DNA from: an uncultured Christensenella sp.
Lineage (GTDB): Bacteria > Bacillota > Clostridia > Christensenellales > Borkfalkiaceae
Direction: 5' to 3'
Assembly: GCA_910585705.1 (NCBI GenBank)
Contig: CAJUER010000001.1
Span: forward strand, 244,651 to 308,650
Length of the DNA: 64,000 bases
Shown: one piece after another, positions 52,840 to 60,041 of the stretch
Position numbering within the stretch: position 1 is the stretch's first letter
How the letters are laid out: each line of letters starts with the position of its first letter
The notes under the pieces: generated by a model
Told to the model about the DNA's origin: nothing
What the model saw: the letters and a program-made list of their open reading frames with translations, nothing else
Databases searched by the model: none
Made by a program: the position numbers and the translations under genes

Positions 52840-53256
52840 ATGAAAATTCAGGTCAAAAAATTAAACGCTTTAAAAAAATACGTCGGGAATTTTGAGTTCG
52901 TATACGAACCGCCCTCGAATTTATGCTTGATTCCGCTTTGCGAAATAGTCGGAAGCGTGCAGGTTTCGGGAAATTACGAAATTTACGACGATGACAGCGT
53001 AGGCGTGGAATACAGTGTAAAGTACCTTGTCAAAGGTAAGTGTTCCTATTGCCTGAACGATGCGGAAAAGCAAATAGAAAAAACTTTCGAAGTGCTTTTC
53101 GTGCCTGAAGAAGACGGCGATAATTATTCTTATGACGGAATAACTATCGATTTGACGACAGCCGTAAACGATGCAATACTTTTCAGTCAGCCGAACTTGC
53201 TTTTATGCAGAGAGGACTGCGCCGGTATTGAAGTAAACAAAAAAAGAGAGGAGTAA
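52840..53256 (+). CDS. yceD: DUF177/YceD family protein
   Basis: The 138-aa protein has the DUF177 pattern: a central basic CSYCL pair (~68-71) after VEYSVKYLVKGK, an acidic region and a C-terminal LLCREDCAG. The family sits upstream of rpmF in many bacteria and is linked to 23S rRNA or ribosome accumulation. ATG 52840 was chosen over an upstream in-frame start in the leader. It has 4 nt before rpmF. Confidence 0.88.
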   Translation: MKIQVKKLNALKKYVGNFEFVYEPPSNLCLIPLCEIVGSVQVSGNYEIYDDDSVGVEYSVKYLVKGKCSYCLNDAEKQIEKTFEVLFVPEEDGDNYSYDGITIDLTTAVNDAILFSQPNLLLCREDCAGIEVNKKREE

Positions 53257-53260
53257 AGAT

Positions 53261-53449
53261 ATGGCGGTACCTAAGGGAAAACAGTCTAAAAGCAGAACAA
53301 ACAGCAGGTTTGCAAACTACAAAGCAAAGGCTCCCACGCTTGTGGAGTGCCCTCATTGTCATTCAATGAAGCAAGCTCACCGCGTTTGCGCAAATTGCGG
53401 CTACTACGACAAGGTTGAGGTAGTTTCCAAGGACGAAAAGAAAGACTAA
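53261..53449 (+). CDS. rpmF: 50S ribosomal protein L32
   Basis: The 62-aa protein starts MAVPKGKQSKSRT and has the zinc ribbon CPHCHSMKQAHRVCANCG (Cys at ~27, 30, 40, 43). The zinc-binding form is present. Usually followed by plsX; here a terminator and asnS follow. Confidence 0.97.
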   Translation: MAVPKGKQSKSRTNSRFANYKAKAPTLVECPHCHSMKQAHRVCANCGYYDKVEVVSKDEKKD

Positions 53450-53459
53450 AAATTTTTTG

Positions 53460-53492
53460 CGGACTGCCTTAGACGGCAGTCTGTTTTTTTAA
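53460..53492 (+). terminator. Terminator after rpmF
   Basis: GACTGCC pairs with GGCAGTC, followed by TGTTTTTTT. Confidence 0.88.
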
Positions 53493-53513
53493 TACTTGTT
53501 TTGGAGGGAGTAT

Positions 53514-54890
53514 ATGAAGCATACCGACATTGAAGTTTTATTTTCACAATCGGAAAAATTCGTAAACAAAAGCGTTATCGTCTGCGGTTGGGTAAGAACG
53601 TGGCGCGATTCAAAGGCAATCGCTTTTATCGAGTTGAACGACGGCACTTCGCTGAATAATTTACAGCTTATAATCGAAAAGGACAAAATTTCAGAAAGCG
53701 AGTCAAAGCCTGCGCTTGTTGTTGGCGCCGCGCTTTGCGTTACGGGAAAATTTATTCCGTCGGAGCGCAACGGCTTCGAGCTTTCGGTTGAGTCCGTAAC
53801 CGTTCTGGGCAGTTGTCCGCAGGATTATCCTTTGCAGAAAAAGCATCATACTCTCGAATTTTTGCGTACGATTCCGCATTTAAGACCGCGCACAAAGTAT
53901 TTCGAAGCGGTTTTTGCGGTTCGTAGTCGCATATCTTTTGCAATTCATAAATATTTCCAGTCGCATAACTACAAGTATATGCATACGCCGATAATTACGG
54001 GTAGCGATTGCGAAGGTGCGGGCGAAATGTTTAGGGTAACTACCCAGAACTGGGACGCAAAATATGCGAAAGAGCAGGAATATTACGCCGAAGACTTTTT
54101 CGGTGCGAAAGCCGGGCTTACCGTATCCGGACAGCTCGAAGGCGAAATCGCGGCTATGGGGCTCGGGAAAATTTATACCTTCGGACCTACTTTCCGCGCG
54201 GAACACAGCAACACCACCCGACACGCGGCGGAGTTCTGGCAGATTGAGCCTGAAGTCTGCTTTGCCGACTTGCACGACATTATCGAGATAGCGGAAGATT
54301 TTATAAAAACGATTATAAAGGACGTTACGGACAATTGTCCGCAGGAAATAACTTATTTTGACGAGCGTATAGAAAAGGGCTTGAAACAGAAGCTCGATAA
54401 TGTAATAAACAGTGATTTTGCGAAAATCACTTATACCGAAGCTGTGAGCGTATTGAAAAGTTCAGGCAAGGACTTTAAATTCCCCGTAGAGTGGGGCTGC
54501 GATTTGCAGACCGAGCATGAAAGATATTTGACCGAAGAGTACTACAAAAAACCCGTGTTCGTTACCGACTATCCCGCCGACATAAAGGCGTTCTATATGA
54601 AGCTGAATTCAGACGGTAAAACCGTTGCCGCAACGGACTTGCTTGTGCCCGGCATAGGTGAAATAATCGGTTGTAGCGAGAGAGAGGCGGACCTCGAAAA
54701 GTTGAAGTCGGCAATGTCAAAGCGCAATATGCCGCTCGAAGCGTATATGGAATACCTCGATACGCGTAAATACGGCAGTGTGCCGCACAGCGGTTTCGGC
54801 TTGGGACTCGAAAGAATTATTATGTATATTACGGGCGTCCAGAATATCCGCGACACCTTGCTGTATCCCCGCACGGTCGGCAGTTTATAA
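53514..54890 (+). CDS. asnS: Asparaginyl-tRNA synthetase
   Basis: The 458-aa class II enzyme has an N-terminal OB-fold anticodon-binding domain (~15-105, VIVCGWVRTWRDSKAIAFIELNDG) and a catalytic core with FGPTFRAEHSNTTRHAAEFWQIEPE (motif 2, in parts) and GFGLGLERIIMY (motif 3). GGAGGG ribosome binding site before ATG 53514. No T-box is present upstream. ansA follows after 8 nt. Confidence 0.96.
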   Translation: MKHTDIEVLFSQSEKFVNKSVIVCGWVRTWRDSKAIAFIELNDGTSLNNLQLIIEKDKISESESKPALVVGAALCVTGKFIPSERNGFELSVESVTVLGSCPQDYPLQKKHHTLEFLRTIPHLRPRTKYFEAVFAVRSRISFAIHKYFQSHNYKYMHTPIITGSDCEGAGEMFRVTTQNWDAKYAKEQEYYAEDFFGAKAGLTVSGQLEGEIAAMGLGKIYTFGPTFRAEHSNTTRHAAEFWQIEPEVCFADLHDIIEIAEDFIKTIIKDVTDNCPQEITYFDERIEKGLKQKLDNVINSDFAKITYTEAVSVLKSSGKDFKFPVEWGCDLQTEHERYLTEEYYKKPVFVTDYPADIKAFYMKLNSDGKTVAATDLLVPGIGEIIGCSEREADLEKLKSAMSKRNMPLEAYMEYLDTRKYGSVPHSGFGLGLERIIMYITGVQNIRDTLLYPRTVGSL

Positions 54891-54891
54891 T
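54886..54891 (+). promoter_or_regulatory. Possible leaderless -10 of ansA
   Basis: TATAAT over the asnS stop codon ends 7 nt before ATG 54899, the same spacing as at other genes in this window. No -35 of quality is seen, so it is weak evidence alone. Confidence 0.35.
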
Positions 54892-54898
54892 TTGAGAT

Positions 54899-55924
54899 AT
54901 GAACGATAAGAAAAACAGAATTTGCGTTATATTTACGGGCGGTACTATAGGCTGTCAATCGTTCGGCGGTATAGTCGATTTGAAGCATGAAAGCAAAAGT
55001 CTGCTTATAGAAAAATATAAGCAGGCTTACGATAACAACATAGAGTTTGACGAGCTTCGCCCCTTAAACATTTTAAGTGAAAATATGCAACCGTCCGACC
55101 TTGAAGTAATGGCGGACTGCGTGCGTAAAGTAGATAAAAAGAAATATGACGGAATAATTTTGACGCACGGCACGGATACTCTGTGCTTTACGGCAAATTT
55201 GTTCAGTCAGATTTTCTGCGACATAGCAATACCTATTGTGTTCGTTTCCGCGCTATATCCTTTGGATGATGAAAGAAGCAACGGACTTATAAATTTTGCG
55301 GGTGCGGTTTCTATGATTGAAAGCGTCGATTACGGCGGAGTTTTCGTAAGTTTTTGTAACTATGGCGAAAATTGCAAAATTCACCTTGCAAGCCGTCTTA
55401 TTTCAGCGACGCAGATAAACGGAGAATACGATAGCATCCTTAAAGTACATTTCGGCGAGATTATAGATGGTAAATTTATATGGGTTAAAAATCCGTTAAA
55501 TCCCGGCGAGGAACAGTTGAGGCTTAAAAGAAAGTCCTGCAAAGCGCAAAGGCTCTGTACCGATATGGTTACGATACAGGCTCATTCGCTTCTGAATTTC
55601 GACTATTATCGTTTTACGGAAGTAAGACCTAAGGCGGTTATGGTTCAGCTTTATCATAGCGGCACGGTTTGCACGCAGGGTAAGGAGGCAAACTTCAAAA
55701 ATTTTCTCTCGTATTGCAAAAAACTTGGGATAGAGGTTGTTATTGCGCCTATTGACAGCCGTGCGAAAATTTACGAAAGCGCGCTCGGGCTTACGGACGA
55801 ATGTATAGCCGCATACGATATCAGTTTCGAAATGGCTACAACCAAAGTTTTGCTTGCGCTCGGTTCGGGGGTAAGCATTGAGGGTGAACTCGGAGAAAAT
55901 TATTTCTTTGAAAAATTGCAGTAA
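54899..55924 (+). CDS. ansA: L-asparaginase, type I
   Basis: The 341-aa enzyme hydrolyses asparagine to aspartate and ammonia. It has both catalytic threonine motifs, IFTGGTIG (~13) and LTHGTDTL (~85-92), and no signal peptide, so it is the cytosolic type I form. A third motif, the conserved Lys region, is less clear. It follows asnS by 8 nt, so an asparagine-charging enzyme and an asparagine-degrading enzyme are apparently made from one transcript. No Shine-Dalgarno sequence of note. Confidence 0.92.
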   Translation: MNDKKNRICVIFTGGTIGCQSFGGIVDLKHESKSLLIEKYKQAYDNNIEFDELRPLNILSENMQPSDLEVMADCVRKVDKKKYDGIILTHGTDTLCFTANLFSQIFCDIAIPIVFVSALYPLDDERSNGLINFAGAVSMIESVDYGGVFVSFCNYGENCKIHLASRLISATQINGEYDSILKVHFGEIIDGKFIWVKNPLNPGEEQLRLKRKSCKAQRLCTDMVTIQAHSLLNFDYYRFTEVRPKAVMVQLYHSGTVCTQGKEANFKNFLSYCKKLGIEVVIAPIDSRAKIYESALGLTDECIAAYDISFEMATTKVLLALGSGVSIEGELGENYFFEKLQ

Positions 55925-55975
55925 AAAACACGGCTCGATAGCCGCAAGCGTTGCGGTCGTCGGGCCGTAAATTAA

Positions 55976-56353
55976 TTATCGGGTTTGTAGTCTTTCCAAA
56001 TCTTCCGCAGCTCCGCATCGCGGTTTTATGTTATTATGCGCGTAAAGCTGTTGCCCGAATTTGTACATTTCGATAATAGACGTGCGCAGCTCTTCGCCGA
56101 GCGGCGTCAACGAGTATTCGGTTTTCGGCGGCACAACAGGGTAAAGTACGCGCTTTATAATTCCGTCGCGTTCAAGCTGTTTAAGCTGTTCGGCGAGCAT
56201 TTTCGGTGTTGCGCCTATTAGCTTTGCAAGTTGGCTGTACCTCAGAGTTCTGCCGAATAGATAGTAAATAATATCAATCTTGTACTTGCCGCCTATAACG
56301 GCAAGCGTTGCGTCTAATGGACAGCTGCAACTTTTTAAAACTTCTTCATCCAT
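55976..56353 (-). CDS. HxlR-family transcriptional regulator
   Basis: The 125-aa winged-helix protein has the HxlR signature: CSCPLDATLAVIGGKYKIDIIYYL at the start (the Cys typical of redox- or aldehyde-sensing members), LRYSQLAKLIGATPKMLAEQL and the wing region PVVPPKTEYSLTPLGEEL. It is divergent from the nitroreductase gene, which it probably controls. GGAGCA ribosome binding site. Confidence 0.92.
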   Translation of the reverse strand: MDEEVLKSCSCPLDATLAVIGGKYKIDIIYYLFGRTLRYSQLAKLIGATPKMLAEQLKQLERDGIIKRVLYPVVPPKTEYSLTPLGEELRTSIIEMYKFGQQLYAHNNIKPRCGAAEDLERLQTR

Positions 56354-56380
56354 AGGTTGCTCCTTAACTTTCCAAAAGGT

Positions 56381-56434
56381 AAGTATACTACTTTAAAGTG
56401 CGTTCTTGACATATCGAAAGTCTGTGTTATTATA
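56381..56434 (+). promoter_or_regulatory. Intergenic operator and nitroreductase promoter
   Basis: The inverted repeat AAGTA-TAC-TACTT (56381-56393) is a candidate HxlR operator. TTGACA starts at about 56407 and TATAGT follows after about 19 nt. The HxlR gene is transcribed in the other direction, so one site could control both. Confidence 0.5.
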
Positions 56435-56478
56435 GTATCATAATGATAAATTTGTCAAAGAAAATCAAAGGAGATTTT

Positions 56479-56994
56479 ATGAAATTTACAGAACTTATCA
56501 AATCGCGTTATTCGGTACGCAAATTTTCGGATAAGAAAATCGGCGACGCGGATCTTAAAATTTTATTGGAGGCGGCGAACGTTGCGCCGACGGCTTGCAA
56601 TAACCAGCCGCAGAAGCTGTATGTTTTAAGAAGCGCCGAATCAATCGTAAAGCTGAATAATTCCTGCAAGTTTGTGTTCGGAGCAAGTACGGCGATTATT
56701 TTCACTTCGGTTAAAGAACGCGAATGGAAAAATCCGTTTACCTCCGAATACCATACAGGTGAAATAGATTGTTCTATCGTGTGCACTCACGTTATGTTAC
56801 AGGCGTGGGAACTGGGAATAGGATCGTGCTGGGTAGGGTATTATGATCCCGAAAAAATACGCTCGGCGTTCGCTATACCCGAAAACGAGCAAATAGTTGC
56901 AATTCTTCCGCTCGGTTATCCGGCTGACGACAGCAAGCCTTCCGCGCGTCATGCCGAGTTCAGGAAATCGGAAGAAACGGTTAAATATCTTTAA
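56479..56994 (+). CDS. Nitroreductase-family FMN oxidoreductase
   Basis: The 171-aa flavoprotein begins FTELIKSRYSVRKFSDKK and has the PTACNNQPQKLYV and AWELGIGSCWVGYY stretches that bind FMN in this family. It is near the small end for the family. AAAGGAG ribosome binding site before ATG 56479. Divergent from an HxlR regulator, which often controls such enzymes in response to quinones or electrophiles. Confidence 0.92.
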   Translation: MKFTELIKSRYSVRKFSDKKIGDADLKILLEAANVAPTACNNQPQKLYVLRSAESIVKLNNSCKFVFGASTAIIFTSVKEREWKNPFTSEYHTGEIDCSIVCTHVMLQAWELGIGSCWVGYYDPEKIRSAFAIPENEQIVAILPLGYPADDSKPSARHAEFRKSEETVKYL

Positions 56995-57023
56995 TAAAGT
57001 CAAAAATTTTTGCGGAGTAGAAA

Positions 57024-59486
57024 TTGGTTAAGAGATATAATATAAGCGGTATGACCTGCTCGGCATGTTCATCGGGCATAGAAAAAGCGGTCGGTAAATT
57101 GGACGGCGTTTCGGTTTGTGAAGTAAGCCTTATGGCAAAATCGATGAAGGTTGATTTTGATGAAAACACTATACGGGAAGATTTGGTTTTTTCCACCGTA
57201 AAATCGCTTGGCTACGGAATAAGCGCAGAAGGCGCAAAAAATAAAGAAGATAAGCCGCGTGACAAAACTACATTTATAGTATTTATTTTGTCGGTTTGCA
57301 TCCTTGTACCGTTAATGTATGTTTCTATGGGGCATATGTTCGGCGCTCCAGTGCCTCCGTTTTTAAATCCCGAAAAGGGCAATGCCCAGTGGTTCGCGCT
57401 CTGGCAGTGCGTGCTTTCGGCGGTAATAATCGGTCTGAATTTCCGTTTTTTCAAAAACGGCGCTGTCGCGCTTTTCAAACGGGTTCCTAATATGGATACG
57501 CTTGTTGCGCTTGGCTCGGGAGTTTCGTTTGTTTATTCGCTTGTGCTTACCGTTTTGGTGTTTGTGGGAACGGCGAACGGCAACGGAGGTTGGGTGGAGC
57601 TTCATATGAGCCTTCACTTCGAGTCTGCCGCAATGATTCTTGCGCTTGTGACCGTAGGCAAATGGCTTGAAGAGCTTTCTAAAAGAAGGACGGGTGGAGA
57701 GATTGAAAAGCTTTTAAAGCTTGCGCCGGACGAAGTAACGGTGGAAGCTGACGGACAGCAAAAAACCGTATCTTTAAGCGAAGTAAAGCAAGGAGATACG
57801 GTAGTAGTAAAACAGGGCGAATATATCCCCGTAGACGGTAAAATTATTTACGGCAGTTCGTTTATTGACAAGTGCGCAATAACCGGAGAAAGTCTGCCTG
57901 TAGAAGTTGCCGTTGGGGACGAGGCGACTTCCGCCGCGTTGGTGAAAAGCGGACTTATAAAAATTAGAGCAGAACACGTTGGCGGAGAAACGACGCTTGC
58001 GAAAATAATAAATCTCGTTCGCGAAGCCGGGTCAAGCAAAGCGCCCATTCAGAAGTTTGCTGATAAGGTTGCGGGTATTTTTGTGCCTGCAGTAACGGCG
58101 GTTGCGCTTATAACTTTCGTCATCTGGCTTATTATCGACGGCGGATTTAATGCAGACCACTGCGTAACATATGCGATAAACGTTTTAGTTGTTTCCTGTC
58201 CGTGCGCGCTTGGGCTTGCAACGCCGGTTGCGATAATGACGGCGACAGGCAGAGCGGCTTCTCACGGTATATTGTTTAAGGACGCGGAAAGTCTTCAAAA
58301 AGTAAGCGAAATAAATTCCGTGCTTTTAGATAAAACTGCCACTCTTACGGAAGGTAAACCAAAAGTGTGCGAAGTTGAGGTGTTTGGCCGCGATAAGGAC
58401 GAGGTGTTGGCGATAGCCTGCGGTATAGAAAAAAATTCAAACCACCCGCTGGCTAAGTGCATTGTCGAATATGTTCGGGACGGTGTCGAAGTTGAGGATT
58501 TTAAATATACCGTCGGCAAAGGTGCTTGTGCAAAATACAACGGCGAAACGTTCTTTCTTGGTAATGTCAAGCTGATGGAGGGCGTAAAAATTCCTAAGGA
58601 TGTAAGAATGCAGGAGGAAGAGCTTTCCGCAAAAGGTAAAACAGTGCTGTATTTTGCCGATTCTAAAAGGGTGCTTGCGCTTATCGCAGTTGCGGATACA
58701 TTGAAGGAAGGAAGCGTGCAGGCGGTCGAGTGTTTGAAGTCTCGCGGTATGCGTGTTGCTATGCTTACGGGCGACGGGGAAAAGACGGCGAAGGCAGTTG
58801 CCGAAAGCGTAGGCATAGACGAGTACGTTGCGGAGGTTATGCCGGAAGATAAACTTAATGCCGTTAAAAACGTTCAGTCAATAGGCGGATGCGTGGCAAT
58901 GGTCGGCGACGGAATTAACGATTCTCCTGCGCTCAAACAGGCGGACGCAGGGATTGCAATGGGCAATGGAACAGACGTTGCGATAGATTCGGCGGGAGTT
59001 GTTCTCGTCAACGAAGATTTGCGCACGCTTGATACGGTTTTCGATTTAAGCCGCGCAGCGGTAAGGAATATAAAGCAGAACCTGTTCTGGGCTTTCTTTT
59101 ATAACGTAGTGATGATACCCGTAGCGGCAGGCGCGTTTTCTGCGATTGGATTCGCTTTTTCACCTATGATTGCCGCTTTGTGTATGAGTTTAAGTTCATT
59201 GTTTGTTGTCTGTAATGCTTTAAGACTTTTAAAATATAAAAATAAAAATTTTATAAAGGAAGATAATTTTATGAAAAAAATTGTTCATGTTGAAGGTATG
59301 TGCTGCGAGCATTGCGCAAAGCGCGTGGAAAACGCTTTGTCTGCTGTTGCGGGAGTCGTTTCCGCAGACGTCAAACTCAAAAAGAAAATAGCTATAATCC
59401 GTAGCAGGGAAGAGGTTGCCGACGAAGGCATAAAAGAAGTGATAACCGAAGCGGGCTATACCGTGCAGTCGATAGAGTGTAAATGA
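57024..59486 (+). CDS. copA: Copper-exporting P-type ATPase with a C-terminal CopZ-like domain
   Basis: The 820-aa P1B ATPase has an N-terminal heavy-metal-associated domain (GMTCSACSSG, ~9-18), about eight membrane helices, the actuator TGES (~285), the copper-type VSCPCALGLATP, a phosphorylation segment that reads DKTATLTEG, HPLA for nucleotide binding and GDGINDSPAL. After the last helix (ALRLLKYK, ~737) a short A/T-encoded linker (NKNFIKEDNF) leads straight into a complete second metal-binding domain MKKIVHVEGMCCEHCA. Exports Cu(I). Starts at TTG 57024 with GCGGAG. The downstream ArsR gene may regulate it. Confidence 0.93.
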   Translation: MVKRYNISGMTCSACSSGIEKAVGKLDGVSVCEVSLMAKSMKVDFDENTIREDLVFSTVKSLGYGISAEGAKNKEDKPRDKTTFIVFILSVCILVPLMYVSMGHMFGAPVPPFLNPEKGNAQWFALWQCVLSAVIIGLNFRFFKNGAVALFKRVPNMDTLVALGSGVSFVYSLVLTVLVFVGTANGNGGWVELHMSLHFESAAMILALVTVGKWLEELSKRRTGGEIEKLLKLAPDEVTVEADGQQKTVSLSEVKQGDTVVVKQGEYIPVDGKIIYGSSFIDKCAITGESLPVEVAVGDEATSAALVKSGLIKIRAEHVGGETTLAKIINLVREAGSSKAPIQKFADKVAGIFVPAVTAVALITFVIWLIIDGGFNADHCVTYAINVLVVSCPCALGLATPVAIMTATGRAASHGILFKDAESLQKVSEINSVLLDKTATLTEGKPKVCEVEVFGRDKDEVLAIACGIEKNSNHPLAKCIVEYVRDGVEVEDFKYTVGKGACAKYNGETFFLGNVKLMEGVKIPKDVRMQEEELSAKGKTVLYFADSKRVLALIAVADTLKEGSVQAVECLKSRGMRVAMLTGDGEKTAKAVAESVGIDEYVAEVMPEDKLNAVKNVQSIGGCVAMVGDGINDSPALKQADAGIAMGNGTDVAIDSAGVVLVNEDLRTLDTVFDLSRAAVRNIKQNLFWAFFYNVVMIPVAAGAFSAIGFAFSPMIAALCMSLSSLFVVCNALRLLKYKNKNFIKEDNFMKKIVHVEGMCCEHCAKRVENALSAVAGVVSADVKLKKKIAIIRSREEVADEGIKEVITEAGYTVQSIECK
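59271..59486 (+). CDS. CopZ-like copper chaperone from an internal start (gene within copA)
   Basis: Inside copA, in frame, AAAGGA (59255-59260) lies 10 nt before ATG 59271. Starting here gives a 71-aa protein with the GMCCEHCA metal-binding motif and a normal CopZ length. The 40 nt before it is A/T-rich and looks like a former intergenic region from which the copA stop has been lost. Both the fused and the free form may be made. Confidence 0.55.
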   Translation: MKKIVHVEGMCCEHCAKRVENALSAVAGVVSADVKLKKKIAIIRSREEVADEGIKEVITEAGYTVQSIECK

Positions 59487-59528
59487 CAAAATAACGCTAT
59501 TTATGACACTATGCGGCAATAATACGTT

Positions 59529-59558
59529 TTGACATATCAGCATACGCGGCATTATAAT
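59529..59558 (+). promoter_or_regulatory. Promoter of the ArsR-family gene
   Basis: TTGACA (59529-59534), an 18-nt spacer and TATAAT (59553-59558). Confidence 0.7.
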
Positions 59559-59578
59559 TAAATGCAGGAGGTACAAGT

Positions 59579-59917
59579 ATGCTCGAAACGATGTTATTAG
59601 ACAGACGCACGAAAGATTTGGTCAAAGAATACGTTCCCGAAGGCGACGTTCTTGACAGTATTGTTTGCTTTTTCTCTATTTTTGCAGACCCTACGCGCGT
59701 ACGAATGTTGTCCGCGCTTGCTATTTCCGAAATGTGTGTAACAGATTTGTCGCGCGTTCTGGAAATCAACCAAACGACGGTATCGCACCAGTTAAGGCTT
59801 TTGAAAAATTTAGGGATAGTAAAAAGCGACAGGCAGGGGAAAATAATCTTTTACAGTCTCGTAAACGATACGGTAAACGACGTAATGCTTAAAGGCGTTG
59901 AATTCTTAGGTTGCTGA
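59579..59917 (+). CDS. ArsR/SmtB-family metal-responsive repressor
   Basis: The 112-aa winged-helix protein has the family core PTRVRMLSALAISEMCVTDLSRVLEINQTTVSHQLRLLKNLGIV (in parts), where the EMCVTDL stretch matches the metal-site ELCVxDL motif (Cys and Asp) of the alpha-3 site. AGGAGG ribosome binding site 7 nt before ATG. Directly downstream of copA, so the metal may be copper, zinc or cadmium; not decidable from the sequence. Confidence 0.9.
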   Translation: MLETMLLDRRTKDLVKEYVPEGDVLDSIVCFFSIFADPTRVRMLSALAISEMCVTDLSRVLEINQTTVSHQLRLLKNLGIVKSDRQGKIIFYSLVNDTVNDVMLKGVEFLGC

Positions 59918-59950
59918 AAGGCGCACGGCATAAACGTGCGCTTTTCTTTT
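59917..59950 (+). terminator. Terminator after the ArsR gene
   Basis: GCGCACG pairs with CGTGCGC with an AAAG/CTTT extension, followed by TCTTTT. Confidence 0.85.
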
Positions 59951-59980
59951 AATCCTGACAAGAAAATTACTATCAAAAAA

Positions 59981-60009
59981 TTGCATTTTCTTTCACTTTG
60001 TGGTATAAT
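59981..60009 (+). promoter_or_regulatory. Promoter of the pectate lyase gene
   Basis: TTGCAT (59981-59986), a 17-nt spacer and TATAAT (60004-60009) with TGG in front (extended -10). Confidence 0.75.
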
Positions 60010-60041
60010 GCCGATATAAAACAACTATTCAGGGAGAAAAA

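Noticed and set aside
53450..53513. T-box or other riboswitch before asnS
   Set aside because: Only 64 nt separate rpmF and asnS, and these are filled by the rpmF terminator and the ribosome binding site.
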